A stretch of DNA of 32,092 nt from the NCBI GenBank assembly GCA_001303025.1, contig LJNK01000039.1, positions 1 to 32,092 of the forward strand, read 5' to 3'. The notes beneath the pieces are model-generated. The model ran no database searches and had not been told where the DNA came from. It saw nothing but the letters and a program-made list of their open reading frames with translations. Both the position numbers and the translations under genes were made by a program. This stretch comes from Deltaproteobacteria bacterium SG8_13 (lineage in GTDB: Bacteria; Desulfobacterota; Desulfobacteria; Desulfobacterales; SG8-13). Positions 7,388 to 16,324 of the stretch are shown in pieces. The number at the start of each line of letters is the position of its first letter. Within the stretch, counting starts at the first letter, position 1.

Positions 7388-9980
7388 CGATGTTAACCAG
7401 CTTGTTTTTGACCAGGATAACCTTTTTGATCGGCCTGTCGCTGATGAATTTTTGGATGCGCTCATCGGCAAGGGCTTTTTCCTTTACGGTTTCATCATCG
7501 GTGTCGGCGTTGACGCTGAAACGGCTCCTGAGTTTACCGTTCACCTGCACGACGATCAGCAGCTCCTCTTTCTCCAGGGCCGAATCGCTGGCCGTGGGCC
7601 AGGGCAGCTCCAGAATGCTGGTGGTGTTGCCCAATGCCAGCCAGAGTTCCTCTGCAAAGTGCGGAACGATGGGGGACAGCAGCAAAGCCATGTTATCCAT
7701 GGCGCAGCGCATCACCATCAGTGTGTCCTCCATGGCATCGTCGGGCTCAAATCCCGACATATGGTTGAACATTTCCATGACCGCACTGATGGCCGTGTTG
7801 AAATGAAATCGCTGCTCGATATCGTCGGTCACTTTCACTATGGTCTGATGGGTTTTGCGGTAGAGCTCCTTGACGGCTCCATCCAGAGACTCGGGAGAGC
7901 CGCTGAACGCTTTGACTGACGCAACACGCCGCACCCAGTCGGTATAAAACCGCCACACCCGGTTCAAAAACCGATACCCGCCGTCGACGCCCTGCTCACT
8001 CCACTCCAGGTCGCGCTCCGGCGGTGCCGCAAAAAGACAGAACAGCCGTGTGGTATCCGCCCCGTATTTATCCAGCAGAACATTGGGATCGACGACGTTT
8101 TTCTTCGACTTGGACATCTTCTCGATGCGACCCACCGTCACCTGGTGGCCGCACTTGATGCACCGGCGGACTTCTCCGTCGTCCTTGATTTCATCGGGTA
8201 GCAGAAAACCGTGTTCGGGGCACGACAGGGTCTCCTTGCAGACCATTCCCTGGGTCAGCAGCCGCGTGAACGGTTCCTTGAAGTCGACCAGGCCCATTTC
8301 CCTGAGCACCCGCGTATAATAACGAGAATAGAGCAGATGCAATATCGCGTGTTCGACACCACCGATATACTGGTCCACCGGCATCCAGTAGGCGACCGCC
8401 GCCGGATCGAACATGCCCCGATCATAACCCGGGCTGCAGTAACGCTCGAAGTACCAGGAAGACTCCACGAAGGTGTCCATCGTGTCGGTTTCCCGGTGGG
8501 CCGCACCGCCGCAATCCGGGCATGATGTTTCGACGAACGCCTCCAGCGACGGCAGCGGTGATTTGCCGCCGGGAAGCATTTCGACATCCTCGGGCAGCAG
8601 TACCGGGAGGTCGTTTTCCGGCACCGGCACGATACCGCACCGGTTACAGTGAATCATCGGAATGGGCGCTCCCCAGTATCGTTGCCTTGAGATGCCCCAA
8701 TCCCGCAACCGGAAACTGACGGTCTTTTTGCCCAGATTGCTCTGTTCCAGGTGCCTGGCGATCTCATCGAGTGCGCGCGTGTTCGGCATCCCATCGAACA
8801 TCCCGGAGTTTACCATGACCCCCTCGCCGGTGAATGCCTCTTGCATGGTCGCCGGATCGAGAGACTGCCCGGGGGGGCTGACGACGACCACGATCTCCAG
8901 GCCATATTTTCGGGCGAACTCAAAATCCCGCTGGTCATGGGCGGGAACGGACATCACCGCTCCGGTGCCGTATTCCATCAATGCGAAGTTTGCCGTGTAA
9001 ATCGGTATCTTCTTGCCGGTGAGCGGGTTGATACAGTCGGCCCCGATGTACACGCCTTCCTTCTCGAAGCTTTCGAGGCTTTTGGCCGATCGGTCCTGAA
9101 GCGCCATGCGTTCGACAAACCCGGAGGTCTCCGCCTCCTGGGCGGTTCCCCGCGACAGTTTCATCACCAGGGGATGTTCCGGGGCCAGCACCATAAACGT
9201 GGCGCCGCAGACGGTATCCTGGCGAGTGGTGAACACCGGGATCTCGGTGTCGTCTTTATCGACCGGACTTGCTATGGGAAAACGGATCTCGGCACCGATG
9301 CTCTTGCCGATCCAGTTTTTCTGCATGGTAATCACTTTTTCCGGCCATCCCGGCAGGCGGTCGCTGTACAGCAGCAAATCTTCGGCATAATCGGTGACCC
9401 TGAAAAACCACTGCCACAATTTCTTTTGTCGCACCGGCTGGCCGCAACGCCAGCACATACCGGCCTCGACCTGCTCGTTGGCCAGCACGGTCAAACACGA
9501 TTCGCACCAGTTCACGAACGACTCCCTGCGATAGGCCATTTCCTTTTCGTACATTTTCAAAAACAGCCATTGCTCCCAACGGTAATATTCCGGCCTGCAG
9601 GTTGCCAGTTCCCTGCTCCAGTCGTAACTGAATCCCATCTGTTTGAGCTGTGCGCGCATGGCATCGATATTGTCATAGGTCCATTTCGCCGGGTGGGTGT
9701 CGTTGGCTATGGCCGCATTTTCCGCCGGCATGCCGAAAGCATCCCAGCCCATCGGATGCAAAACGTTGAATCCGCGCATTCGCTTGTAGCGGGCCACCAC
9801 ATCACCAATCGTATAATTGCGCACATGGCCCATGTGGATTTTCCCGGAAGGATACGGAAACATCTCCAACAGATAGTATTTTTGTTTACCGGGTTCCTCT
9901 TTCACCGCAAACAGATCGTTGTCTTCCCAGTATTTCTGCCATTTGGCTTCAATCTTCCGAGGATCGTATCGTTGTTCCAT
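7380..9980 (-). CDS. leuS: Leucyl-tRNA synthetase
   Basis: Charges tRNA-Leu in the cytoplasm. Length is 866 aa, close to E. coli LeuRS. The HIGH signature appears as HMGH (49-52) and the KMSKS loop as KMSKS (621-625). The CP1 editing region ([28 protein letters not shown]) and the [18 protein letters not shown] segment are intact. Zn-type cysteines are visible in CWRCGQPV and in CPDCGG. The start at 9980 matches the E. coli N-terminus and follows a GGAAAG-rich stretch; three ATGs further upstream (up to 10034) remain open. It is probably co-transcribed with lptE. The long open frames on the opposite strand across this gene are shadows. Confidence 0.96.
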   Translation of the reverse strand: MEQRYDPRKIEAKWQKYWEDNDLFAVKEEPGKQKYYLLEMFPYPSGKIHMGHVRNYTIGDVVARYKRMRGFNVLHPMGWDAFGMPAENAAIANDTHPAKWTYDNIDAMRAQLKQMGFSYDWSRELATCRPEYYRWEQWLFLKMYEKEMAYRRESFVNWCESCLTVLANEQVEAGMCWRCGQPVRQKKLWQWFFRVTDYAEDLLLYSDRLPGWPEKVITMQKNWIGKSIGAEIRFPIASPVDKDDTEIPVFTTRQDTVCGATFMVLAPEHPLVMKLSRGTAQEAETSGFVERMALQDRSAKSLESFEKEGVYIGADCINPLTGKKIPIYTANFALMEYGTGAVMSVPAHDQRDFEFARKYGLEIVVVVSPPGQSLDPATMQEAFTGEGVMVNSGMFDGMPNTRALDEIARHLEQSNLGKKTVSFRLRDWGISRQRYWGAPIPMIHCNRCGIVPVPENDLPVLLPEDVEMLPGGKSPLPSLEAFVETSCPDCGGAAHRETDTMDTFVESSWYFERYCSPGYDRGMFDPAAVAYWMPVDQYIGGVEHAILHLLYSRYYTRVLREMGLVDFKEPFTRLLTQGMVCKETLSCPEHGFLLPDEIKDDGEVRRCIKCGHQVTVGRIEKMSKSKKNVVDPNVLLDKYGADTTRLFCLFAAPPERDLEWSEQGVDGGYRFLNRVWRFYTDWVRRVASVKAFSGSPESLDGAVKELYRKTHQTIVKVTDDIEQRFHFNTAISAVMEMFNHMSGFEPDDAMEDTLMVMRCAMDNMALLLSPIVPHFAEELWLALGNTTSILELPWPTASDSALEKEELLIVVQVNGKLRSRFSVNADTDDETVKEKALADERIQKFISDRPIKKVILVKNKLVNIVV

Positions 9981-10196
9981 CTTTTTCGACTTTCCCATCT
10001 TTTTCCGCATTGTTGATATCCGCGGGATCCGCATCGCAAATTACGGCCGGTCGGCCGATTCATCGGTGTTGTTCATGCCACAAGTTCACTCAAATAGCAA
10101 CACCGGCCGGTTTGGCCTCAACGCCTGCGGCCTTGAACGACCATCCCTATTTTCCCCGCTGGCCTTCCCGCCGCCGGACGGCTGTAAAATTAGTGA

Positions 10197-10225
10197 TTGA
10201 CTTGTGGGCCGCAATTTTTTACTTT
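10197..10225 (+). promoter_or_regulatory. Possible promoter for the RNase G/E gene
   Basis: TTGACT (10197-10202) and TACTTT (10220-10225) are 17 bases apart, upstream of the RNase gene in the 287-bp divergent gap with leuS. The -10 is a weak match. The rest of that gap (9981-10196) shows no other clear element. Confidence 0.3.
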
Positions 10226-10267
10226 TGCAGATTAAACGAATCAAACCCTTAAGGAACCATACCACTG

Positions 10268-11728
10268 ATGACCAGCAAGATTCTGATAAACGCCATCGAT
10301 CATGAAGAGTGCCGGATCGCCAAGGTAACCGACAGCACCCTGGCCGAATTTCACATCGAAAGCGCTTCCAAAGAGATCACCCAGGGCAACATCTACAAGG
10401 GCATCATCACCCGGGTCGAGCCAAGCCTTCAGGCGGTTTTCGTTGATTACGGCGCCGAAAAGCACGGCTTTCTTCAAAAAAATGAAATCCACCGGGATTA
10501 TTTCCACGACAGCCCCGACGGTAATCTGTCCATCAACACTGTCGTTAAACGCGGACAGGAGGTGCTGGTTCAGATCACCAAGGAGCCGGTGGCCCACAAG
10601 GGGGCCATGCTGACCACCTTTATCTCTCTTCCGGGAAGACACCTGGTGCTGATGCCCGGGGTCGAGAACTCCGGCATCTCCCGTAAAATAGAGGAGGAGG
10701 AGGAGCGCAATCGCCTGAAAGAAATCATGTCCGGCTTGACATTGCCGGAGGGCTTCGGCGCCATTGTCCGCACTGCCGGGCTGGGGTGCACCAAAACACA
10801 GCTCGAAAAAGATCTCAAATACCTCCTGCGGTTGTGGAACAACATCAAAAAGAGCGTTCCCAGAGAGCAGGCCCCGGCGCTGCTGCACAAAGAAAGAAAC
10901 CTGGTGTTGCGCTCCATTCGCGACTCGCTTACGCCCGACGTGACCGAGATCCTGATCGACGACGCACCGGTTTATCAGGAGGTCAAAAATTTTATCAAAA
11001 TTATCTCTTCAAAGCACACCAAGATCGTAAAGCTATACAAAGGCGACCGGCCGCTTTTCACCAAATTCCAGCTCGAAAACCAGATCTCGACGATCTTCGA
11101 CAATCGTGTGGCCCTTAAATCAGGCGGGTCGATCGTTATCGAACAAACCGAAGCCCTGGTGGCGATCGACGTCAACTCCGGCAAAGCCACCCAGAAAAAA
11201 TCCATCGAAGCGACCGCCCTTCTGACCAACCTGGAGGCGGCCGAGGAAATCGCCCGGCAGCTGCGGTTGAGAGACCTGGGCGGATTGATTGTCATCGATT
11301 TCATCGACATGCTGGAGCAGCGGAATCGATCCGAGGTCGAACGGACCATGAAATTGCACGTCAAAACCGACAAGGCCCGCATCAAGGTCGGTCGCATCAG
11401 CACGTTCGGGCTGATGCAGATGTCGCGACAGCGGATCCGACCCTCGATCGAATTCAGCAGCTACCTGACCTGCGGCAACTGCCAGGGCAAGGGAATCGTC
11501 CCCTCGACCGAGTCTCTTGTGCTCGATTTTCTCCGCAAGCTGAGACTGGAAACCCTGAAAGGCGAAATATCCACGGTCAAGGGAATCGTGCCGCTGGAGG
11601 TCGCCGATTATCTGTTGAATCGCAAAAAGAAGGAACTGTTGGACCTGGAAATGCGACGTCATCTCAGCATCACCATCGAAAGAGACCCGTCGATGGTGCC
11701 CGGACAAAGCAACATTGTCTGTGAATGA
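10268..11728 (+). CDS. rng: Ribonuclease G/E family endoribonuclease
   Basis: A single-strand-specific endoribonuclease of the RNase E/G family, for rRNA maturation and mRNA decay. At 486 aa it has the RNase G length, without the RNase E degradosome scaffold. In order: an S1 domain (GNIYKGIITRVEPSLQAVFV, about 40-60, then DYGAEKHGFL), the RNase H-like and 5'-sensor region, the DNase I-like catalytic site with magnesium aspartates Asp301 (VAIDVNSGK) and Asp344 (LIVIDFIDM), then the Zn-link Cys402-x-x-Cys405 (CGNCQGKG). The GRISTFGLMQMSRQR segment is a family hallmark. An AAGGA lies about 13 bases upstream of the ATG, rather distant. It stands alone between leuS (divergent) and the yajC operon. 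Confidence 0.94.
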   Translation: MTSKILINAIDHEECRIAKVTDSTLAEFHIESASKEITQGNIYKGIITRVEPSLQAVFVDYGAEKHGFLQKNEIHRDYFHDSPDGNLSINTVVKRGQEVLVQITKEPVAHKGAMLTTFISLPGRHLVLMPGVENSGISRKIEEEEERNRLKEIMSGLTLPEGFGAIVRTAGLGCTKTQLEKDLKYLLRLWNNIKKSVPREQAPALLHKERNLVLRSIRDSLTPDVTEILIDDAPVYQEVKNFIKIISSKHTKIVKLYKGDRPLFTKFQLENQISTIFDNRVALKSGGSIVIEQTEALVAIDVNSGKATQKKSIEATALLTNLEAAEEIARQLRLRDLGGLIVIDFIDMLEQRNRSEVERTMKLHVKTDKARIKVGRISTFGLMQMSRQRIRPSIEFSSYLTCGNCQGKGIVPSTESLVLDFLRKLRLETLKGEISTVKGIVPLEVADYLLNRKKKELLDLEMRRHLSITIERDPSMVPGQSNIVCE

Positions 11729-11832
11729 TCTCGCAGGCCGGTATGGGAACGGAAGCACCGTTACCCGACCATCCGGAAAGGATATGGCAGATCGCCCCTT
11801 CCGGTGAATTTCCGGCAGGGATCAAGAATGGT

Positions 11833-11861
11833 TTGACCTGGAAGGCAAATTACAGTATATG
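11833..11861 (+). promoter_or_regulatory. Promoter for the yajC-secDF operon
   Basis: TTGACC (11833-11838) and TATATG (11856-11861) have an ideal 17-base spacing, about 57 bases upstream of the yajC start, in the 189-bp gap after the RNase gene. Confidence 0.55.
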
Positions 11862-11917
11862 AGCGCCACTTTGCAGCCAGGAACGGATTCAATCGAACGC
11901 AATAAGGAGGTTATATT

Positions 11918-12268
11918 TTGATCGGTATCGCATACGCAATGGGACAAGGCGGCGGAGCCGGCGGTGGCGCCGGCGGATTTTCCGGATTCATTCCGCTGAT
12001 TTTGATGTTCGTCATTTTCTATTTCCTGCTTATCCGACCCCAGCAGAAAAAAACCAAGGAACACCGTGAAATGGTCGCAAACCTGAAGAAGGGAGACCGG
12101 ATCATCACCAGCGGTGGCCTGCACGGACGTATCACCGGGTTGGACGAATCGACCCTTACCGTCGAAATCGCCGACAAGGTGCGGGTGAAAGTCGCCCGCG
12201 GCAACGTGGGCGCCAGGGTGCAGGCGGCAGCTGTAAAGGAGCAGGCGGAGCCGGAAAAGAAGTCCTGA
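11918..12268 (+). CDS. yajC: Preprotein translocase subunit YajC
   Basis: A 116-aa single-pass inner-membrane protein, the accessory partner of SecDF at the SecYEG translocon. A Gly-rich N-terminus precedes the transmembrane segment (about 22-40, FSGFIPLILMFVIFYFLLI), then the hallmark RPQQKKTKEHREM and the soluble domain LKKGDRIITSGGLHGRITGL. It starts at TTG with a strong AAGGAGG (11904-11910) seven bases upstream. First gene of the yajC-secD-secF set. Confidence 0.95.
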   Translation: MIGIAYAMGQGGGAGGGAGGFSGFIPLILMFVIFYFLLIRPQQKKTKEHREMVANLKKGDRIITSGGLHGRITGLDESTLTVEIADKVRVKVARGNVGARVQAAAVKEQAEPEKKS

Positions 12269-12321
12269 GCCGGCGCCGAACCGAAAATCTGAGAATACTC
12301 CCAAGGCCCCAGAAAGTGAGA

Positions 12322-12367
12322 CGGGAGCGTGCGGGCATTACTCCCGCCGGCGTGATCCAGCCGGCGG
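12322..12367 (+). promoter_or_regulatory. Overlapping hairpins in the secD leader
   Basis: In the 217-bp yajC-secD gap, CGGGAG (12322-12327) can pair with CTCCCG (12341-12346), while CCGCCGGC (12344-12351) can pair with GCCGGCGG (12360-12367). The two hairpins share bases 12344-12346 and so compete partly. A 57-codon GTG frame (12316-12489) spans the region, and its TGA overlaps the TTG start of secD. No U-run follows, so this would be translational rather than terminator-based control, if it is functional at all. Confidence 0.3.
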
Positions 12368-12485
12368 CCGAACGCAACGCGGCACCCGGTCGATCCGCTC
12401 CATGGGGCTTTCCAGTGAAGCGGCACGGCAATCGTCTCCGTATAACGGGTTCAAGTGTCTGCCGAAAAGAGAAAGGGATGGATCA

Positions 12486-14066
12486 TTGAAAAAGTTTTCC
12501 TGGAGATCAATCCTGACGGTGGTGGTGGTGGCAGCTGCCGGGGTCTACCTTCTGCCGTCCCTGAATCCACAGCTGTGGCCGTACAAAACGATCAACCTCG
12601 GGCTCGATCTGCAGGGCGGCATGCACCTGGTGCTGGAAGTCGAGGTCGACAGGGCCGTGGAAAACACGGTGGACCGGCTGGCACAGGACCTGCGTGGAGT
12701 GCTCAAAAAAGAGCGGGTCCGGCATCTGGGCATAGAAAAGCCCGATGCACGGAGCCTGACCGTCACACTGCCCGACCCGGAGAACCTGGAGAAATTCGAC
12801 AGCCTTCTGGAAAAAGAGTTCCGCGGGGTTAAGCTGATTTCCCGGCAGCCGCAGGGCGATGCCACCGCGATCGGCCTGGGACTGCCGGAGGAAGAATCCG
12901 AGCATATCAAGGATATGGCGGTTCGCCAGGCCCTGGAAACAATTCGCAACCGTATCGATCAGTTCGGTGTCAGTGAACCGGACATCCGACGCCAGGGCAG
13001 CAATCGCATCCTGGTGCAGCTGCCCGGCGTGCAGGACACCGAAAGAGCCAAGTCGCTTATCGGCAAGACCGCCCTGCTGGAATTTAAACTGGTGGATGAA
13101 AGCAATGACGTCAATGCCGCCCTGGAAGGTTCGGTGCCCCGGGACAGCGAGATTCTCTATTCCTACGACATCGATCTGGCGACCGGACAAAAAACCAACC
13201 GGCTGCCCTACCTGCTGAAAAAAAGAACCCTGCTGACAGGTGCCAATTTGACCGATGCGCGGGTGCAGATCGACAACCAGTTCAACGAGCCTTACGTGAG
13301 CATCGATTTCGATCGCAAGGGCGGCCGGATTTTCTCCAAAATTACGGAAGAAAACGTAAAAAAACGCCTGGCCATCGTTCTGGACAATCGCGTCTATTCC
13401 GCTCCGGTGATTCAGGAGAAAATCAGCGGTGGCCGGGCCCGCATCACCGGCAATTTTACGACCGAAGAAGCCAATGACCTTGCTATCGCCCTGCGGGCCG
13501 GTGCGCTGCCCGCCCCGGTCAAAATTCTGGAAGAACGCACCGTCGGGCCGTCGCTGGGACATGACTCGATCCGCAAGGGCTTGATATCCATGATCATCGG
13601 CGGTGCCCTGGTGATTGTTTTCATGATCATCTACTACAGGACTTCCGGCCTCATCGCCGACCTGGCGCTGGCGCTCAACATCCTGCTGATCGCCGCCGGC
13701 CTGGCCGGGTTTCAGGCCACGTTGACGCTGCCCGGTATTGCAGGCATCATACTCACCATCGGCATGGCGGTGGATGCCAACGTGCTCATATTCGAACGAA
13801 TCCGGGAGGAACTCGCACTGGGCAAAACCCCGCGCTCGGCCGTGGAAGCCGGTTATGACAGGGCCACCCTGACGATTCTGGACGCCAACGTCACGACCCT
13901 GATCGCGGCCCTGGTGCTGTTTCAGTTCGGCACCGGTCCGGTGAAAGGCTTTGCGGTCACCTTGAGCATGGGGGTCATCTCGAGCCTGTTTACCGCGCTG
14001 ATCCTAACCCGGCTGATTTTCGACTATCTTCTGATCAATCGCCGTATGAAACGTCTCAGCATATAA
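12486..14066 (+). CDS. secD: Protein translocase subunit SecD
   Basis: A 526-aa RND-superfamily inner-membrane protein that uses proton motive force with SecF to complete protein export. Features in order: TM1 (about 6-22), the LGLDLQGGMHLVLEV motif at the start of the periplasmic region, the P1 domain (IRNRIDQFGVSEPDIRRQG and ILVQLPGV), then the TM2-6 bundle with the family signature AGIILTIGMAVDANVLIFER. The start is TTG 12486 with AAGGGA eight bases before; an ATG at 12402 would add 28 residues unlike the family. secF follows after 13 bases. Confidence 0.95.
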   Translation: MKKFSWRSILTVVVVAAAGVYLLPSLNPQLWPYKTINLGLDLQGGMHLVLEVEVDRAVENTVDRLAQDLRGVLKKERVRHLGIEKPDARSLTVTLPDPENLEKFDSLLEKEFRGVKLISRQPQGDATAIGLGLPEEESEHIKDMAVRQALETIRNRIDQFGVSEPDIRRQGSNRILVQLPGVQDTERAKSLIGKTALLEFKLVDESNDVNAALEGSVPRDSEILYSYDIDLATGQKTNRLPYLLKKRTLLTGANLTDARVQIDNQFNEPYVSIDFDRKGGRIFSKITEENVKKRLAIVLDNRVYSAPVIQEKISGGRARITGNFTTEEANDLAIALRAGALPAPVKILEERTVGPSLGHDSIRKGLISMIIGGALVIVFMIIYYRTSGLIADLALALNILLIAAGLAGFQATLTLPGIAGIILTIGMAVDANVLIFERIREELALGKTPRSAVEAGYDRATLTILDANVTTLIAALVLFQFGTGPVKGFAVTLSMGVISSLFTALILTRLIFDYLLINRRMKRLSI

Positions 14067-14079
14067 CGAGGTCCAGAAC

Positions 14080-15120
14080 ATGCAGCTCATCAAACCAGAC
14101 ATCAACATCAACTTTATCGGCTCTCGCAAAATTGCCTACCTGCTGTCCGCAGCGATGATCGTCGTCAGTTTAGCCTCGCTGGTAATTCACAACGGTCCGA
14201 AGTACGGCATCGATTTTTCGGGCGGAACCCTGATTCAGGTCCGGTTTAATTCTTCGGTCAGAATTGCCGATATCAAAAGCGGACTGACTGCCAATGATAT
14301 CGAAAGCTCCGCGGTGCAGTCCTTCGGCGAAGAAGGCAGCAATGAGTACCTGATCCGCACCGATCGGATCAGCGAAACTTCGGAAGGGTTTCTGGGTAGT
14401 TTGCGGAAGGCACTGCTTGCAGCCACCGGCAGTGAGACCGAAGTCCGCCGCGTGGAAATGGTCGGTCCTCAGGTGGGCAAAGACCTGCGGGAAAAAGCGC
14501 TGTTCGCCATGTTTTACGCGCTGCTGTTCATCGCGATCTACATTTCCGGTCGGTTCGAGCTGAAGTGGATGATCAGCGGCATCATGGCGGCCGCACTGGC
14601 CGGTGCCCTGTTTCTCTGCCGGCTGTTCATCACCAGCGTACCGCTGCTGATAGCGGCGGCGTTGATCATTACCCTGATTCTTTTCTGGTTTCTCGAGCTC
14701 AAATACGCAATGGGCGCCATCGCCGCATTGATTCACGATGTCTTCATCACGGTGGGGATTTTCTCCATCTTCGGCAAGGAGTTCACTTTGCCGATCATCG
14801 CCGCTCTGCTGACCATCATTGGATACTCTCTCAACGACACGATCATCGTTTTCGACCGTATCCGGGAGAACCTGCGAAAGCATCACCGGAGCCCGCTGGA
14901 TTTTATCATCAACCGCAGTGTAAACGAAACCCTGAGCCGGACGCTGCTCACCTCCTGTACGACACTGATGGTGCTGATCACGCTGTTTTCCTTGGGCGGC
15001 GGCATCATCCACGATTTTGCTTTTGCGATGATTGTCGGTGTGCTCATCGGCACGTATTCTTCCATCTATGTAGCCAGCCCCATTCTGCTCGCATGGCAGG
15101 GATCGAAGAAAAAGCGGTAG
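14080..15120 (+). CDS. secF: Protein translocase subunit SecF
   Basis: A 346-aa partner of SecD, with six transmembrane segments and the SecF hallmarks: KYGIDFSGGTLIQV near the start, VGPQVGKDLREKAL, then LIHDVFITVGIFSIF and ALLTIIGYSLNDTIIVFDRI followed by RENLRK. The end SRTLLTSCTTLMVLI is typical. The ATG has GAGG upstream, and the secD stop is 13 bases before. Separate secD and secF genes are the proteobacterial arrangement. Its 3' end overlaps the dprA start. Confidence 0.95.
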   Translation: MQLIKPDININFIGSRKIAYLLSAAMIVVSLASLVIHNGPKYGIDFSGGTLIQVRFNSSVRIADIKSGLTANDIESSAVQSFGEEGSNEYLIRTDRISETSEGFLGSLRKALLAATGSETEVRRVEMVGPQVGKDLREKALFAMFYALLFIAIYISGRFELKWMISGIMAAALAGALFLCRLFITSVPLLIAAALIITLILFWFLELKYAMGAIAALIHDVFITVGIFSIFGKEFTLPIIAALLTIIGYSLNDTIIVFDRIRENLRKHHRSPLDFIINRSVNETLSRTLLTSCTTLMVLITLFSLGGGIIHDFAFAMIVGVLIGTYSSIYVASPILLAWQGSKKKR

Positions 15121-16226
15121 ACGGAAAACTGTTGCCCTGGTTTGTCCTGAAAAGCGTGTCGGGAATCGGCAACCGTTTGTTCAAGCGCCTCATCGACGAC
15201 TTCGGCTCCCCGCAAGCCGTTCTGGCTGCGTCCGCAAAGCAGTTACTGCAGGTGCAAGGGATCACCGCTCGCCTGGCAGCCGGAATCAGGGCACAGCGAA
15301 TCACCGATCCGATCAAGCGCGAGGTCGACCTGGTGCAAGGGGCAGGAGTGCGGATCGTCACGTTGGCAGACCCGGATTACCCGGCATTGCTGCTGCAAAT
15401 CCCCGATCCGCCGCCGTTTCTTTACCTGAGAGGATCACTGGAAAAAAAGGCCGGCTGCGTTGCCGTCGTCGGCTCGCGCAACGCCACTTCCTACGGCCTG
15501 CAGGCCGCCCGGCTTTTGAGCAGCGAACTGGCCGGACGGGGAATAACGGTTGTCAGCGGGATGGCCAGAGGAATCGACACAGCCGCTCACCAGGGAGCAC
15601 TGGAGGCGAAAGGCCGAACCATAGCGGTGCTGGGCAGTGGATTGGCGAGGGTCTACCCGGCATCCAACCGCAAGTTGTTCGATCGGATCGCATGTGAAGG
15701 AGCGGTAATCAGCGAGTTTGCAATGTTGACAGATCCCGAACCACACAACTTTCCCATGCGCAACCGAATCATCAGCGGACTCTCATTAGGAACCCTTGTC
15801 GTGGAGGCCGGCCGAAAGAGCGGTTCGTTGATTACCGCCCGGCTTGCGGCCGAACAGAACCGGGAGGTGTTTGCCGTGCCCGGCAGCATCCGGTCTTTTA
15901 AGAGCTCCGGCACCCATACCCTGATCAAACAAGGTGCCAAGCTGGTCGAAAACACCGCGGACATATTGGAGGAAATCCGGCACCGATTGCATTTCCCAGC
16001 TGCGGATGCACCGGAAACCGAAACCCGACAGGCATCCTCCGGCAACCTGACACCAGATGAGCGACGGTTGCTCGATGCCCTGAGTCCCTACCCGCTGCAC
16101 ATAGACGATCTGACCCGCTGTGTCGGGATGGAATCGGGCAAAGTCGCCAGCACGCTGCTGCAGCTGGAGTTGAAGGGATTGGTGCAACAGTCGGCCGGAA
16201 AACGTTTTGCGCTTTGTGGTGGTTGA
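15093..16226 (+). CDS. dprA: DNA-processing protein DprA
   Basis: A 377-aa protein that binds incoming single-stranded DNA and loads RecA in transformation; widespread also in bacteria not known to be competent. An N-terminal helix-hairpin-helix-like part (LKSVSGIGNRLFKRLIDDFG) precedes the Rossmann fold: VAVVGSRNATSYGLQAA, then VVSGMARGIDTAAHQGAL, IAVLGSGLARVYPASN, FPMRNRIISGLS and REVFAVPGSI. A C-terminal winged helix ends it. The ATG at 15093 lies in the last 28 bases of secF in another frame, implying translational coupling; the frame stays open far upstream only because it shadows secF. Confidence 0.93.
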   Translation: MAGIEEKAVDGKLLPWFVLKSVSGIGNRLFKRLIDDFGSPQAVLAASAKQLLQVQGITARLAAGIRAQRITDPIKREVDLVQGAGVRIVTLADPDYPALLLQIPDPPPFLYLRGSLEKKAGCVAVVGSRNATSYGLQAARLLSSELAGRGITVVSGMARGIDTAAHQGALEAKGRTIAVLGSGLARVYPASNRKLFDRIACEGAVISEFAMLTDPEPHNFPMRNRIISGLSLGTLVVEAGRKSGSLITARLAAEQNREVFAVPGSIRSFKSSGTHTLIKQGAKLVENTADILEEIRHRLHFPAADAPETETRQASSGNLTPDERRLLDALSPYPLHIDDLTRCVGMESGKVASTLLQLELKGLVQQSAGKRFALCGG

Positions 16227-16324
16227 CGACACACGATTGGAGCTTACCTTTCAGTTGCCACCGCCGGTATCTCATAGGGAAAATCACCACTGGACCTGTT
16301 GACCGATAGGAGAAGGATCTGCAA

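Noticed and set aside
8751..10016. Long open frame on the plus strand (421 codons)
   Set aside because: Antisense shadow of leuS, whose protein is clearly conserved; the shadow has no family features.
11767..11812. CCGGAA...TTCCGG hairpin after the RNase gene
   Set aside because: Short stem with a long loop and no U-run; too weak to call a terminator.
12507..13562. Long open frame on the minus strand (351 codons)
   Set aside because: Antisense shadow of secD.
14565..15092. Upstream extension of the dprA frame
   Set aside because: It overlaps secF in another frame and has low-complexity, Arg/His-rich translation; dprA homology begins after ATG 15093.
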